From the NCBI GenBank assembly GCA_947247005.1, contig OX365947.1, positions 35,048,760 to 35,112,759 on the forward strand: a DNA stretch of 64,000 nucleotides, in the 5' to 3' direction. The number at the start of each line of letters is the position of its first letter. The first letter of the stretch is position 1. Shown here piece after piece: positions 47,955 through 58,406 of this stretch. The notes below the pieces were generated by a model. That model did no database searches. It was not told the DNA's origin and saw only the letters and a program-made list of their open reading frames with translations. This DNA comes from Spisula solida (taxonomy: Eukaryota; Mollusca; Bivalvia; Venerida; Mactridae). The translations under genes and the position numbers were made by a program.

Positions 47955-48158
47955 CTGAATTCATTATCCACGTCATGTTTGTTCAATCCAACAGCACACT
48001 CCTCTTTAATATCGGAAATATTGTATTTACAAACGTCGTCTGTTGATAACCGAATGATGTCGCTTATCAAGTGTTTTATATCCTCTTTATGATTGTTGTT
48101 CACTATTGCAAAATCCTCTCCACTATATGAGTGTTCAGTCACACAGTGACGTACGCTA
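47955..48158 (-). other. Unassigned open stretch bordered by possible splice sites
   Basis: From a 'tatgttacag' acceptor to a GTGAAT donor, one frame stays open (phase 2 to phase 2). It encodes HCVTEHSYSGEDFAIVNNNH, then KEDIKHLISDIIRLSTDDVC and KYNISDIKEECAVGLN. The composition is charged and helical, unlike an Ig fold, with four spaced cysteines. Phases do not join it to the neighbouring Ig candidates. I do not recognise the family. It may be an exon of another gene or chance. Confidence 0.25.
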
Positions 48159-48908
48159 CTGTAACATACAGAATCAAGATAACGTACTGTAACGTGCTGT
48201 AACACACAGTATAGACTATAACTTATACAGTAATAATTTTAAACCTACATGTATCTAGTCTCGGTCTAATACATCTGATGAATCTGTACCTTATTGCTGT
48301 TTCAACTTATGTATAACAAGATTGACCATTGCACACTAAAAAAGTACAAAACCGTTTAACTAGGAGTTCCTTCTCACTGGATGTGCGATACTACATGTAT
48401 TGAAGAGTGCAACTACGATGCATAAGAGAACAGTTTGCTAAATTCGTCATTTAAAAAATTAAATGACATGTTCACTCATACACTGTTTTAGTTGTTTCTT
48501 CTATTGTTGATAACACATATGAACTCCACCATTTATGATAACCCACTATATAGAGAAAGATGGTATGTGACTTGGAAGGGAAGATTCAAATAACTGTATA
48601 AAATCTCTCCACAGCTTTGTCGTTTAACTAGATCTTGTGACATTAACGACACGGTTATGCATTTCATGAATTGATTAAACCAAACCGCGTTACCAAATTT
48701 CAACGATAACATGAACAAAGGTTGCATTTATTTTAACTTTCAGCAACAGTGTTAAAGCAGACATCGACCATAGAAAATAATTACATTTATAATTGAATTT
48801 AGTTATTTACATAATATTTACATAATATTTGAGTACAAAAGTACATTTCAGAATGATATAGACGTCGTAAATAAAATCAGCATTGCGTTAAATATCTAAA
48901 TTACTTAC

Positions 48909-48980
48909 CTGGGACATGAATCGTTATAGAATAACTCCGTATCAATCCGACACGGGTTAATATACGCGTACATGCTTCAA
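48909..48980 (-). CDS. Candidate small Ig-end exon
   Basis: A 72-base interval between a strong acceptor (ttgtttcgcaattgcag) and a consensus CCCAG|GTAAGT donor. Read in phase 1-1 like the other Ig exons, it gives EACTRILTRVGLIRSYSITI and HVP. This has a cysteine and a closing strand like the last part of an Ig domain. At 24 residues it is short for a half-domain. A second frame also opens from an internal ATG, so the phase 1 reading is inference. It would be the farthest-upstream piece of the receptor in the window. Confidence 0.4.
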
Positions 48981-49234
48981 CTGCAATTGCGAAACAATAA
49001 GCAAACACGGACGGAAAGTTTTAGTAAAATCACAGATAAACACTCTGACTGAACTACGTCTTCCGTTTTTAGTTGTCAAAATAAACAATAAATGTGTCCG
49101 CAATAACCCTGCCCACTCCGTGTTTACGATTAGGCGGATGGTGAATAATAATCCCTATAAATAGACATTATATATATAAAGTATTTGTTTACTTACATAA
49201 ATCATAAATTAGCTGTTTTACAACATGTCGTATA

Positions 49235-50290
49235 GGAACAAGAGCCATCTTCACATGGCCATCCCCGCCGTAAATGTTTGCTACTAACGGGTGTTATATA
49301 GAAACAAGACTAGATAGAAGAAGAAGGAAAAAGATGTTAGGAAAATTAAATAAAAGGGAGACAATTAATAAAACGGAACCAGGCAATGCTCAATAGAAGG
49401 AAAAATATTATAAAATTACATCAGGGGAAATATCATAACTTCTTTGATTAATGGAAAATAAATCAAGACTGGTACCAGCTATGTTATGTTATGAGTTATG
49501 TTTCTTTTTTCCTAGATGCCTTCCATATCTGTTTAAAGTTTCAAGTCAATCAATCAAATACTGATGAAATTATGCTCTGGACAAAAATATTTTAAAATTA
49601 AACAAAACAAAGGGAAATAATTTTAAAACTGGGCTATGAAGAGTTATGGTTCTTGGTCACTGCACTTGTCCTAGTTGCCACGTATTTACATATCAAGTTT
49701 TAAGTCAATAACTTACATGGCTTTAAAGTTATGCACTCGACAGGCATTTATTTTAAATAAGGGAGATAAGTTTCAGATCAATAATTTTTTTTAACAGGAG
49801 ATAATTTCAAAACTGGGCCATACGGAGGTATGGTTCTTAGTCACTGCACTTCTCCTAATTGCCGTCTATTCATATATAAAGTTTGAAATCGATATCTTAA
49901 ATAATTGTCGAGTTCTGCTCTGGACAATAAGTTGTCTTAAAATTAAACACAGGAAGATAATTTCAAAACAGGACTACATGTACATAGATTTATGGTTTTT
50001 GGTCACTGCACTTCTCCTAGTTGCCCTCTATTCATATATTAAGTTTCAAATAGTCATGCTATGGACGCTAGGTTATCTTAAAATTTAACAATGGGAGATA
50101 ATTTCAAAACTAGACTATATAGAGTTAGTGTTATTGGTCAATGCACTGCCATCTATTCATATACCTAGTTTCAAGTCAGTACCTCAAATAGAGGTAGTTT
50201 TAGAGGTATGCTCTGGACAAAATATGAGACGGACGGAAGGACGGACGGATACTATTACTATATCCATCGAGTTCGCCGGGGGATATAATT
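49235..50290 (-). mobile_element. Repeat element with 'CCCCCGCC' ends, copy B (inverted)
   Basis: Reverse-oriented relative of 21,225-22,475. It opens with aacaagagccatcttcacat and catccccgccg and ends with gttcgccgggggatataatt. The interior is an array of about five ~150-base units, each with 'gataatttcaaaac', 'atggttcttggtcactgcac' and 'ctcctagttgcc'. Copy A has only two units, so array length varies. No coding frame. Confidence 0.7.
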
Positions 50291-50414
50291 AACCATACAA
50301 CAAGCGGTTTTCTGTTGTTGAATAAAAGGTCAAAACCTAGATTAGGTACCACGGCATTTGAGGTTTTTTTATATTGATTCAAACCCGCAAATAAATCTTA
50401 AAGAAATAAGATAA

Positions 50415-50525
50415 TAGAAAGTCGGACAGGGAAGGCGGCACTAAACTTAACCAGCCGATCTGAAAACATAAAACATCACATACCACAATTACACGACACA
50501 ATGCCAAACACATAACTGAACGATA
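50415..50525 (+). repeat. Dispersed 'GGACAGGGAAGGCAGCACTC' family, copy
   Basis: agtcggacagggaaggcggc, then 'aaccagccgatctgaaaacat' and 'acacgacacaatgcc'. It most resembles the copy at 8,744. Confidence 0.75.
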
Positions 50526-51298
50526 GTTTACTTTACTTGTTTATCTGCATGACGTCATAGATGGAATACTTGCATGACGTGACGTCACTGCCGTCATGTG
50601 CAATTACATGACTTACTTCATATGCTCGAGATGAAGAGAACGTTAAACAAAATCTGTAAACAAAACAGAGACTTAAAAAAAGGAACGCGTTCTAAGTCAA
50701 AACTGGTCCGCGGGTTTTCGGAAGAAAAAGTATCTATTATCTAATCAAAGATATATGCAACTGTTTATGAAATAGTAGGTTAGTGGGAGCCGTAGGCGAA
50801 TCCGATAATTTCCGCAGCCGAGCCGGATAAATTTTTACTTCATTTATCCAGTCACTTAATCTGCTCAGTAAGGGGATCAAACTCGGGACTATATTGTTAC
50901 TCTTTCATTAACTAGCGCGCAACGTCATGTTCGTTCCGTGACGTCACGATAAACAACGACGTCGGACATCTTGATAGACGTCGTGTAGACGCAGATAAGT
51001 CGAAGAAAATAACCGATCAAGCACCAGCTCTTTTAGGATAGGAAAACCTCATCCTCGGACACGGAATAGCAACCGCCGACTCTCATATAAGAAGAAGTTC
51101 GTCAGATCACGTGGTAAGGTGACGGATTATCACTAGTCACATGACCAGGTGACCGATTATAGCTAAGTTTAATCGGCACCCCGTTAACTGGCAGATTTTG
51201 CCGGAAGTGAATGGATAAAATACATAAAATGTCATTTTTAATGCCAAAGATACTGCTCTGTATCAGTTGGAAGATTTCCCTTGAAATCCGTGTAGCTG
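50526..51298. other. No gene recognised
   Basis: Contains several 'tgacgtca' and 'gcatgacgt' words (50,550-50,600 and 50,925-50,960) and no recognisable exon. A 37-base interval with good splice borders on the minus strand (about 50,613-50,650) is too short to interpret. Confidence 0.4.
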
Positions 51299-51951
51299 TA
51301 AAGCCCCGTTCTTACTGTTTCGGCGAGTCCCGGTTCGTAATCCGGGGGGACCGTGTCTAACCGGGGAGATAACCGTAGCGGCACCGTAAACAACCGGGAG
51401 GCAACCGTGATGCACCGGCGAACAGCCCCGGTTGTTTTAAAATGTTTAATACAACCGGGAGACACCGGGGATAAACGAGAGCGATATCGAGAACTCCGTT
51501 AATCAGGGGATCAACGGATGAGGACCTATCGCCTCTCTGTCTACCGTGGTAAACCGTAGCACACAGGGTATGATATAGACTGCGGAGAGAGCCGTCTGGA
51601 CCCCGGTAATGAACGGTATAGCCCCGGACGCTCAGGCTTCACTGGTGAACAGCCGTGGCGTTACCGGCTGCCACCTTCATACCACCGGCAACAATAGGGA
51701 AACCGGTTCCTTACCGGGCCCTACCACTCTTCACCGTAACGACACCGCACTTAACCGATAACCCTAGCTACTCCGGCGTGAAACTGATTGAATATTCTTT
51801 CAAACCGGGGGTACACCTGGGTAATTTTTCGCGAATGTGAGAATGCAACTGATAGTTTGTTCAAAAAATGTCCCGGATCATCACGCTATACCGACTTTCC
51901 TCTACCGAGACGTACCGGGACCTGAACCGGGACAGTGAGAACAGGGCTTTA
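51299..51951. mobile_element. GC-rich inverted-repeat element with dense CCGG motifs
   Basis: TAAAGCCCCGTTCTTACTGT at the left is mirrored by acagtgagaacagggcttta at the right, and pairing continues into 'cccggttc' and 'gaaccggg'. The ~650-base interior is much richer in G+C and CpG than its surroundings. It is studded with 'accggg', 'ccgta' and 'accgt' words in both orientations. No transposase frame. Confidence 0.75.
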
Positions 51952-52667
51952 GGCTTGTATGTTAGTTGGGCCCACAAGAATAGAGTTCAATTCATATTAC
52001 GTAAATATTGGAAAATAGTGCTAATTGTCTTATTTTTATGACATGTAATGATATAAAAATGTATACTTAAAATGGTATTTCAAAAACAATTAACACGAAT
52101 TAAACAGAAAAATACATTTTGAACAAATAGCGATACAAGTTAGTGATACAAGAACTAGCAATAGTCTAACTAAAATCAACGAAGTTAATACACACAATGT
52201 GCGACGATAATTAGTATGTGGTGTATAGTTCAGTGGCATCTCGATGAGGACACACTAGTGGGCACATGCACATGTCTATGCTTAATATGAACTAAGGCAT
52301 TGCCTAAAGGGGATTCTATCATCCATTGATACTATATCAAAATAACTCATTACAGTTATTAGTGAGGGGCATCTTCACAGTATGGTTGTTCATACAGTTT
52401 GTATTTATTTTACATTTCATGAAATTCAGATAGAATTTTAATAACTCAAGGAAAATTGACTAATACAACAAGAGGACCATTGGCTCTAAAGCGCTCACCA
52501 TATGACCAGCAGTTTAGGCAGAATCAGTGACCTGGTGACCTAGTTTTTGACCCCAGATGACCTAGTTACGCACTTTACCTAGATTGCAAAGCGACAAACA
52601 TTGTGACCAAGCTTCATGTAGATTAGGTAAAACATGTTCACGAGTGCTCAGGTGAGCTAAAAACTTG

Positions 52668-53530
52668 ACGGACATCATCACAGTATGAGCGTTCCTATTC
52701 ATTTTAAGTTTCATGAAATCATACCAGCTATTTACAAAGAAATGAATGTGAATGGATGGGCAGAGTGAATTATTCATTAAATCAAGGGCAATAACTCTAA
52801 AGAAAATTGTCCAATAACAAAACTTGACTGGCATCATCTTAGTGTGAGCATTCATTTTCGTTTTAAGTTTCATGTAATTTTACCGGCTAGTTACAAAGAA
52901 ATGACTAAGAAAGGACGGGCGGAGGTAATTCTTCAATAAATCAAGGGTGACAACTCAAGAAAATTGACACACAGAATGTGTGTTCATATTCATTTTAAGT
53001 TACATGAAATTCTTCCAGCTAATTACAAAGAACTGAATGCAAATGGACTGGCGGATGAAATTTTTCAACAAATCAAGGGCACTAACTCTAAGGAAAATTT
53101 ACCAATAATGATAACTTGACAGTCATCACAGTAATTGGGTGCTCATATTCATTTTATGTTTCATGAAATTCTACAAGCTAGTTACAAAGAAAGGAATGCG
53201 AATGGACGGTCAGAGTGAATTATACTGTAAATCAAGGGTAATAACTCTTAAGGAAAATTGACCAACTTAAACAAACTTGACGGGCATCATGACTTTTTTA
53301 TTTTAAGTTGCTTAAAAATGTACCAGTTAGTAGAAAAATGGCTGCAGACGGAAGGACAGACAGAAATATTTAATAAATCAAGGTAAATGACTGTCAAAGG
53401 AAAAACACCTGGCAGGCATCATCAAAGTACTGTATAGTTGTTCATATTTATTTTGATTAAGTTCCATGAAATTCTACATGCAAGTTACAGAGAAATGGCT
53501 GTTGATGGCGATGCGTCTTTGTAAGCCGTA
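52668..53530 (+). repeat. Array of about six ~155-base units
   Basis: Units near 52,668, 52,825, 52,970, 53,113, 53,277 and 53,408 share 'cttgac.ggcatcatcac', 'ttcattttaagtttcatgaa', 'gctagttacaaagaaatg' and 'aaatcaagggcaataactct'. The left arm of the long inverted repeat has only one or two equivalents. Confidence 0.75.
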
Positions 53531-53635
53531 TGGCCAGTCCACACGCACATTACCCCAAGTGCCGGAGTAAAAGTTAAGCATTACATAAGTTCAGTGAGTC
53601 ACAATGTAACTATATAGACTTCACATAATCTTCCT

Positions 53636-53790
53636 TTTTTGCAAAAATAATCGCGATTATTGTACCTAGTTGCTCTATTCGCTTAATGCAGCCACCCCCC
53701 TGTCAAAAAGTATTAGATTCAGAATTTCTCGCACATTGCTGTTAAATTAATTCTGTTATACTGGAAAACGGGTTTTATCCTGTAATGTTG
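53636..53790 (+). repeat. Direct ~155-base repeat, first copy
   Basis: aaaataatcgcgattattgt, 'acctagttgctctat', 'tctcgcacatt' and 'acgggtttta' recur in order at 54,713-54,867. The two copies bracket the middle of the right arm. They could be ends of one insertion or an old tandem pair. Confidence 0.7.
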
Positions 53791-54712
53791 ATATGGTCAG
53801 TGACAAACCGTATCTGCAGTTATAACTGAACTACCTTTTAGGAGACCCCTAAGGAATCAAAATGATAATGAGCCAGAATATGGTTTTAAGAACAGTGTGT
53901 TTTTAGCGCTTTCTTGAATGACGACTAGAGCTGTCATTGATACGACCCAAGGCATATCGATGATTCCAATATATAGGAAGACAAGCATCGGCGATACATC
54001 GTTATACAGTTACACATATAGACAGGGTTCTCGGTAGGATTTTGAAGTAGGAGTCCCAGGACTCCTTCTTAGCAAAATGTTGGAGTCCTATAATAGACGA
54101 ACAAGAAACAGGCCTTTCATTCAATGATCCCTTTTTAGCCATTCTACACTGTACATGTTGGATATATATTCAGCTTTGAGATAGCACCTTTGGTTAGAGT
54201 TTAGACTTGACCCATTTTTACAATTTGTGAACTTACATTTTAACAGAGGGACTGTTTTGTGCAGGAAAAGGAGGATTTTCGGTGGTTCCATTCATTTACC
54301 CATGTATCGGTTCTCGATATCGACATTACTCGGTAATTAAAACCCAATTTTCCGGATCCGGAATTTCACGGTCAGGGGGTTAGCGAGCAATAAGCGGTAT
54401 AGCGGGAGTGTATATTTTTTCTTTTTCAACGTTTAAACATGAAAAACATATAAAACAATTATTGCACATTATCATTAAACATCTTAATTTTATAAACTTT
54501 AGCAAGAATTAATCAATTATCTGAAAAAATGTTCAATATTTGAAATATTGCATTTTATTCTACACTGTCGCTTTCAAAGCTCTATACCGATGGTGAGAAA
54601 ATATACGCATTTTTCAAGTTAATTTAAACATATTATTGAGGCAAAAATATTGTCAGCGAGGTCGTAAAATAATGTTGTCAATGTGTTCAAGTAAGACTTT
54701 ATTCAAATTCTT

Positions 54713-54867
54713 ATCTTTTGGCTAAAATAATCGCGATTTTTGTACCTAGTTGCTCTATACGCTATATCAGTTTCCCCCCTGACGTACATTCAGAATATCT
54801 CGCACATTATCGCTCAATTAATTCCGTAATCCCAGACAACGGGTTTTAACCGGTAATGTCGATATGG
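54713..54867 (+). repeat. Direct ~155-base repeat, second copy
   Basis: Counterpart of 53,636-53,790, with aaaataatcgcgatttttgt and 'taatgtcgatatggtga'. It ends where similarity to the left inverted arm resumes. Confidence 0.7.
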
Positions 54868-55798
54868 TGAATATTCTAAAATGTGAATCGATAATCGATT
54901 GGTTAAAAATATTGTTGATACCGCTTAGGTCAATGACAGCTCTTATGATGGCATCACACCGGAGGTCACATGGCAGCTACCTACTGTAATGGACAGTCAC
55001 AGCAGAGCGACAGATGAATACCGATCAACACGACAGAAACTTTGTTAAACGCGGGTCAACCAACACAGACCTTAACTGGATCTGAGGGTTCTTTAAAGGG
55101 TCTTGGGACATCTGTCACTTCTTCGGTCTTGTTATGTCTTTTTTTTCCAAAAAAACTTTCTTATAAATAATCATAAAAGCACTCATGAAAAGTTACATTG
55201 TTTGTATTTTGGTCAATTCTCATATTTTTTCACGGAGATCTGTATTGACAAACCAGCAGTAGACAGTTGTCCTACATTATAAGATCAATTAACATGGTCA
55301 TCTAACACAAAATGATTGTTGATAATTAATTCACAATAAATGGTTGATTGTTTGTTGTTGACAATTTGGGTACGAACAAATTTGGATACGCTTCGTTTAT
55401 CAAACTTTATGATGCAAATTAGCATCGAAAGTTGATTTCTTTGTTTACCTACGCCAAATATGTGTATAAAAGACAGTTTTCCTTGTTTAAAACAAGTACT
55501 TTAATCGTATAAGCAGTTATTTTAACGATTGTAGGCTGTACTTACTTGACAGCAGTCGAATGAAACAACTTCTTCCGTTTGCGAGGGACAGTCTAAATGC
55601 TAACCGACCGCCTTTATCTCGCGCGCTAGCATTCTTACCTCCCCTATCGCGTTTAATGTTGTGTAAGCTGGCCTTCGGTTATCTCAAGGAACATTTTTAA
55701 ACATCATTAGAAAATAAAAGATAATTTATTAACAACAAAAATATTTTTTTAATGAGTTTGCCAATTCCATTCACGTCTTCAGAGTACCCCGAAAAAAC

Positions 55799-56699
55799 AC
55801 TTCCTGTACACACAAATCTCAATCGAACAGGGGTGACCAAATTTCGGATGGGTTAAAAACCCGCAACACGTACAATGCCGTCTTGGATTTTAATCGAGAT
55901 GCCTTCGGCATCTCGATTAGAATCCCTATAAATACAACGAAGTTTGTTTTTATTGGCAATGTGGACAGACAAATGATGTGTTTCGCACAACAACACGTGT
56001 TTCACTACAAATAGCCAAATGCACCCAGTATGCGCACTTGTCACATTGTGCCCAGTTGACAATTTTGATGTAAGCATCACGTGCAGGAGGATAAGATTTG
56101 TTACAGATACATCAGACAGACGCCTCCATCGTCCTCGTCACTGGCTCACTGTCGAGTAGTGGACAAGAATTAACGTGGTTATGTAAAGCAATACCACTAG
56201 GTGACGGCTTAAACGTTATAGGGTTAAGATACCCTTTGATTCTGTCACGCAGGGTTAAGATACCCTTTGATTCTGTCACGCAGTGTCTGTGCAGGTACAT
56301 GGTACTTTAACGCCGCTGTTGTTATAAGCGAAAACAAATAGATAAGTTATTAGCTTTTTTCTTTAATAAGCTTTTGCAATCTTGCCGGTGGTTGATTCTT
56401 AATTATTGCTTAAGATTTTTTTTAAAAAAAGCATCACCCAATGAACATTGTTACCAATGTATATACTGTAATCCAACCAGTGTTTTTAGATGTCGGAATA
56501 ATCATTTCAGCTGTACATGTATATGAGTTGAACGATTATGTAACTTACAGTAATAAATTATAAGAGAGTTACGGAATGGTGATGTAGTTTTCTGAACACA
56601 CCAATTCTTCCTTTGGTTCTACTTTACATGTATATGTGCAAGTCAGCTAATATTCAGTTGTTGTTCTGCACTATATCGCTTACCTGAGAAATATTGCTT
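55799..56699. other. No gene; one perfect hairpin and one 31-bp tandem pair
   Basis: taatcgagatgccttcggca, completed by tctcgatta, forms a perfect 29-base hairpin at 55,891-55,919 with a TTCG-type loop. Two identical 31-base units beginning gggttaagataccctttgat occupy 56,221-56,282. No exon recognised. Confidence 0.6.
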
Positions 56700-57270
56700 T
56701 TGCTACATACCAAAAAGCAGCAGATGGGCCACGACTGTTGCACATCGCTCAAAAAAGTTCATCTGATAGATACTAGCTATAGAACTGTTTAACCTAGGTC
56801 TAGATTTTATAGAAACAAACATTCTAACAAAGTTTAATGAAGATCAGACGATAATTGTGCCATCAAATGCGCTCACATTCTTTTTCTATAATTTGACCTA
56901 GTGACCTAGTTTTAAACCTGACCTAGATTTTATAAAAACTAACATTCTGACCATCATTTTTAATGAAGGTGGGGCCATAATTGTGTCCTCTAATGTGTTC
57001 TCAAGCTTTTTCAAAGATTTCACCCAGTGACCTAGATTTTGAACCACATGACTCAAATTCTAGCTTGATCTAGACGTTATAAAGACGAACATTCTGACCA
57101 TGTTTCATAAATGTTGGTCCATAATTGTGGTATCTAGCCTGTTCACAAGGTTGGGTAAAGATTTGACCAGGTAACCTAACACGACTAGGCACATTGTATA
57201 GCGACAAACATTCTAACAAGGTTTCATGAAGATCGGACCATAATTGTGGTCTCTAACCTGGTCACAAAGC
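56700..57270 (+). repeat. Array of 'GACCTAGTGACCTAG' units
   Basis: Repeating blocks contain 'agacgaacattctgacca', 'gtttcatgaagatc', 'ccataattgtg' and 'tgacctagtgacctag', about 120-130 bases apart. Related text lies at 61,000-61,390 and, in reverse, at 12,290-12,600. Common bivalve-type repeat, no coding frame. Confidence 0.65.
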
Positions 57271-57275
57271 TATTA

Positions 57276-57855
57276 TTAAGCCGGACAGGGAACGCAGCAC
57301 TCAACTTGACCAGCCGCGCAAGGAAACATATAAGCATACAAGGCACAATGCCCAAAACATTAAAAACACACAAAGCACAATGCCCAACTGAACCAACCGA
57401 GCACAGGAAATATAAAACACATGAAGACACAATGCCCAACTAAACAAGCACAGATCCGCCCAAGTCCAAGCTGTCGAAAAGTATAATAAATTATTACTAG
57501 CTGAATGACCCAGTTTCCACAGCAAAATGACTATAATGCCTAGTTTTAGCTGTCAGAAATCTTAAAACGAAGAAGTGCCCAACACACCACCCACCAAGAA
57601 AATGCCCAAGCTGAATGACACAAACTCAACAATAAAACGGCTGAAATACCTAGTTTCAATCAGAAGTCATAAAGAAGGAAAACTGTATTAAAAAGCTGAA
57701 TGTCATGGCTTCAGCAGAATGACCTAGTTTCAGCAAGAAAAAACAACTAAAAGTCCCATTCCCATCCGGATGACCTAGTTTCAACAAGTTTAATGCCTTA
57801 TAGCTAGCTACAAAAAGCTAAATGCCCCCAGCTGAATAACCCACTTTAAACAATA
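57276..57855 (+). repeat. 'GGACAGGGAAGGCAGCACTC' family with 'GCTGAATGACCTAG' array
   Basis: The family head (aagccggacagggaacgcag) leads into A/C-rich text and then many short units of 'agctgaatgacctagtttcaac' and 'aaaagctgaa'. The same combination recurs at 61,815-62,440, so head and array are one element. Confidence 0.75.
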
Positions 57856-57865
57856 AATGGAGAAT

Positions 57866-58406
57866 ATTTGTTTGTTTTGAATGAATATTGTTTATATCTC
57901 ATCGTGTAGTGATAAAATTCGCTACGCGCTCTTGAAAATATAAAATTTATCACTTCAACATGAGATATTAACCATATTCAACCAAAACAAACAAATATTC
58001 TATTTATTTAATGCTTATCTGGTGTCAAAACTGGTACTATTTATGCCAAATTACCACTGTGGCAAGGCTGCGAATGAATATGCTTTTCCATTCATATTTT
58101 TCAATTCAAAATCCGCCATCTTGGATTATTGTGAATAATTATGTGAAAAAAACTTTTTTGAGAAATCTGCATCAAAGCATACACCGACTTGAAGGAAATG
58201 TTCTAACTAAGAATGAACCCCCTACATGACATGTTTCTGTTCAGTAATAAAAACGTTACGGACAGTTTAGTGTTGAGTTTTTGGTAAAATAAAGTAGTCC
58301 ATGTGAGGGGCGGAGCTTAGATCAGTCACATTGTAGGTGATAACAGTGACTGATATAGGTTTTATTTCACTGATAGAACTCCATATTTCATCAGTTAGCA
58401 TTAAAT
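57866..58406 (-). mobile_element. Interspersed repeat with palindromic end, copy 2
   Basis: Inverted counterpart of 5,851-6,407. The palindromic end (57,866-58,000) keeps 'gtgtagtgataaaatt', 'cgctacgcgctcttgaa' and its closing complement. The inner part keeps 'ccaaattaccactgtgg' and 'cactgatagaactccat'. Confidence 0.75.

Larger units (their letters stand above)
52282..55798 (-). repeat. Right arm of the long inverted repeat
   Basis: Reverse-complement partner of 11,003-12,818. Well-preserved parts are 52,282-52,700 (partner 12,230-12,818), 53,870-54,140 (partner 12,020-12,235) and 54,870-55,798 (partner 11,003-12,000). Extra material explains its greater length. It includes a tandem array (52,668-53,530), a ~75-base insertion at 54,023-54,098 and a ~730-base stretch at about 54,140-54,870. 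CpG-rich text near 55,610-55,650 mirrors the possible promoter in the left arm. Confidence 0.85.
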
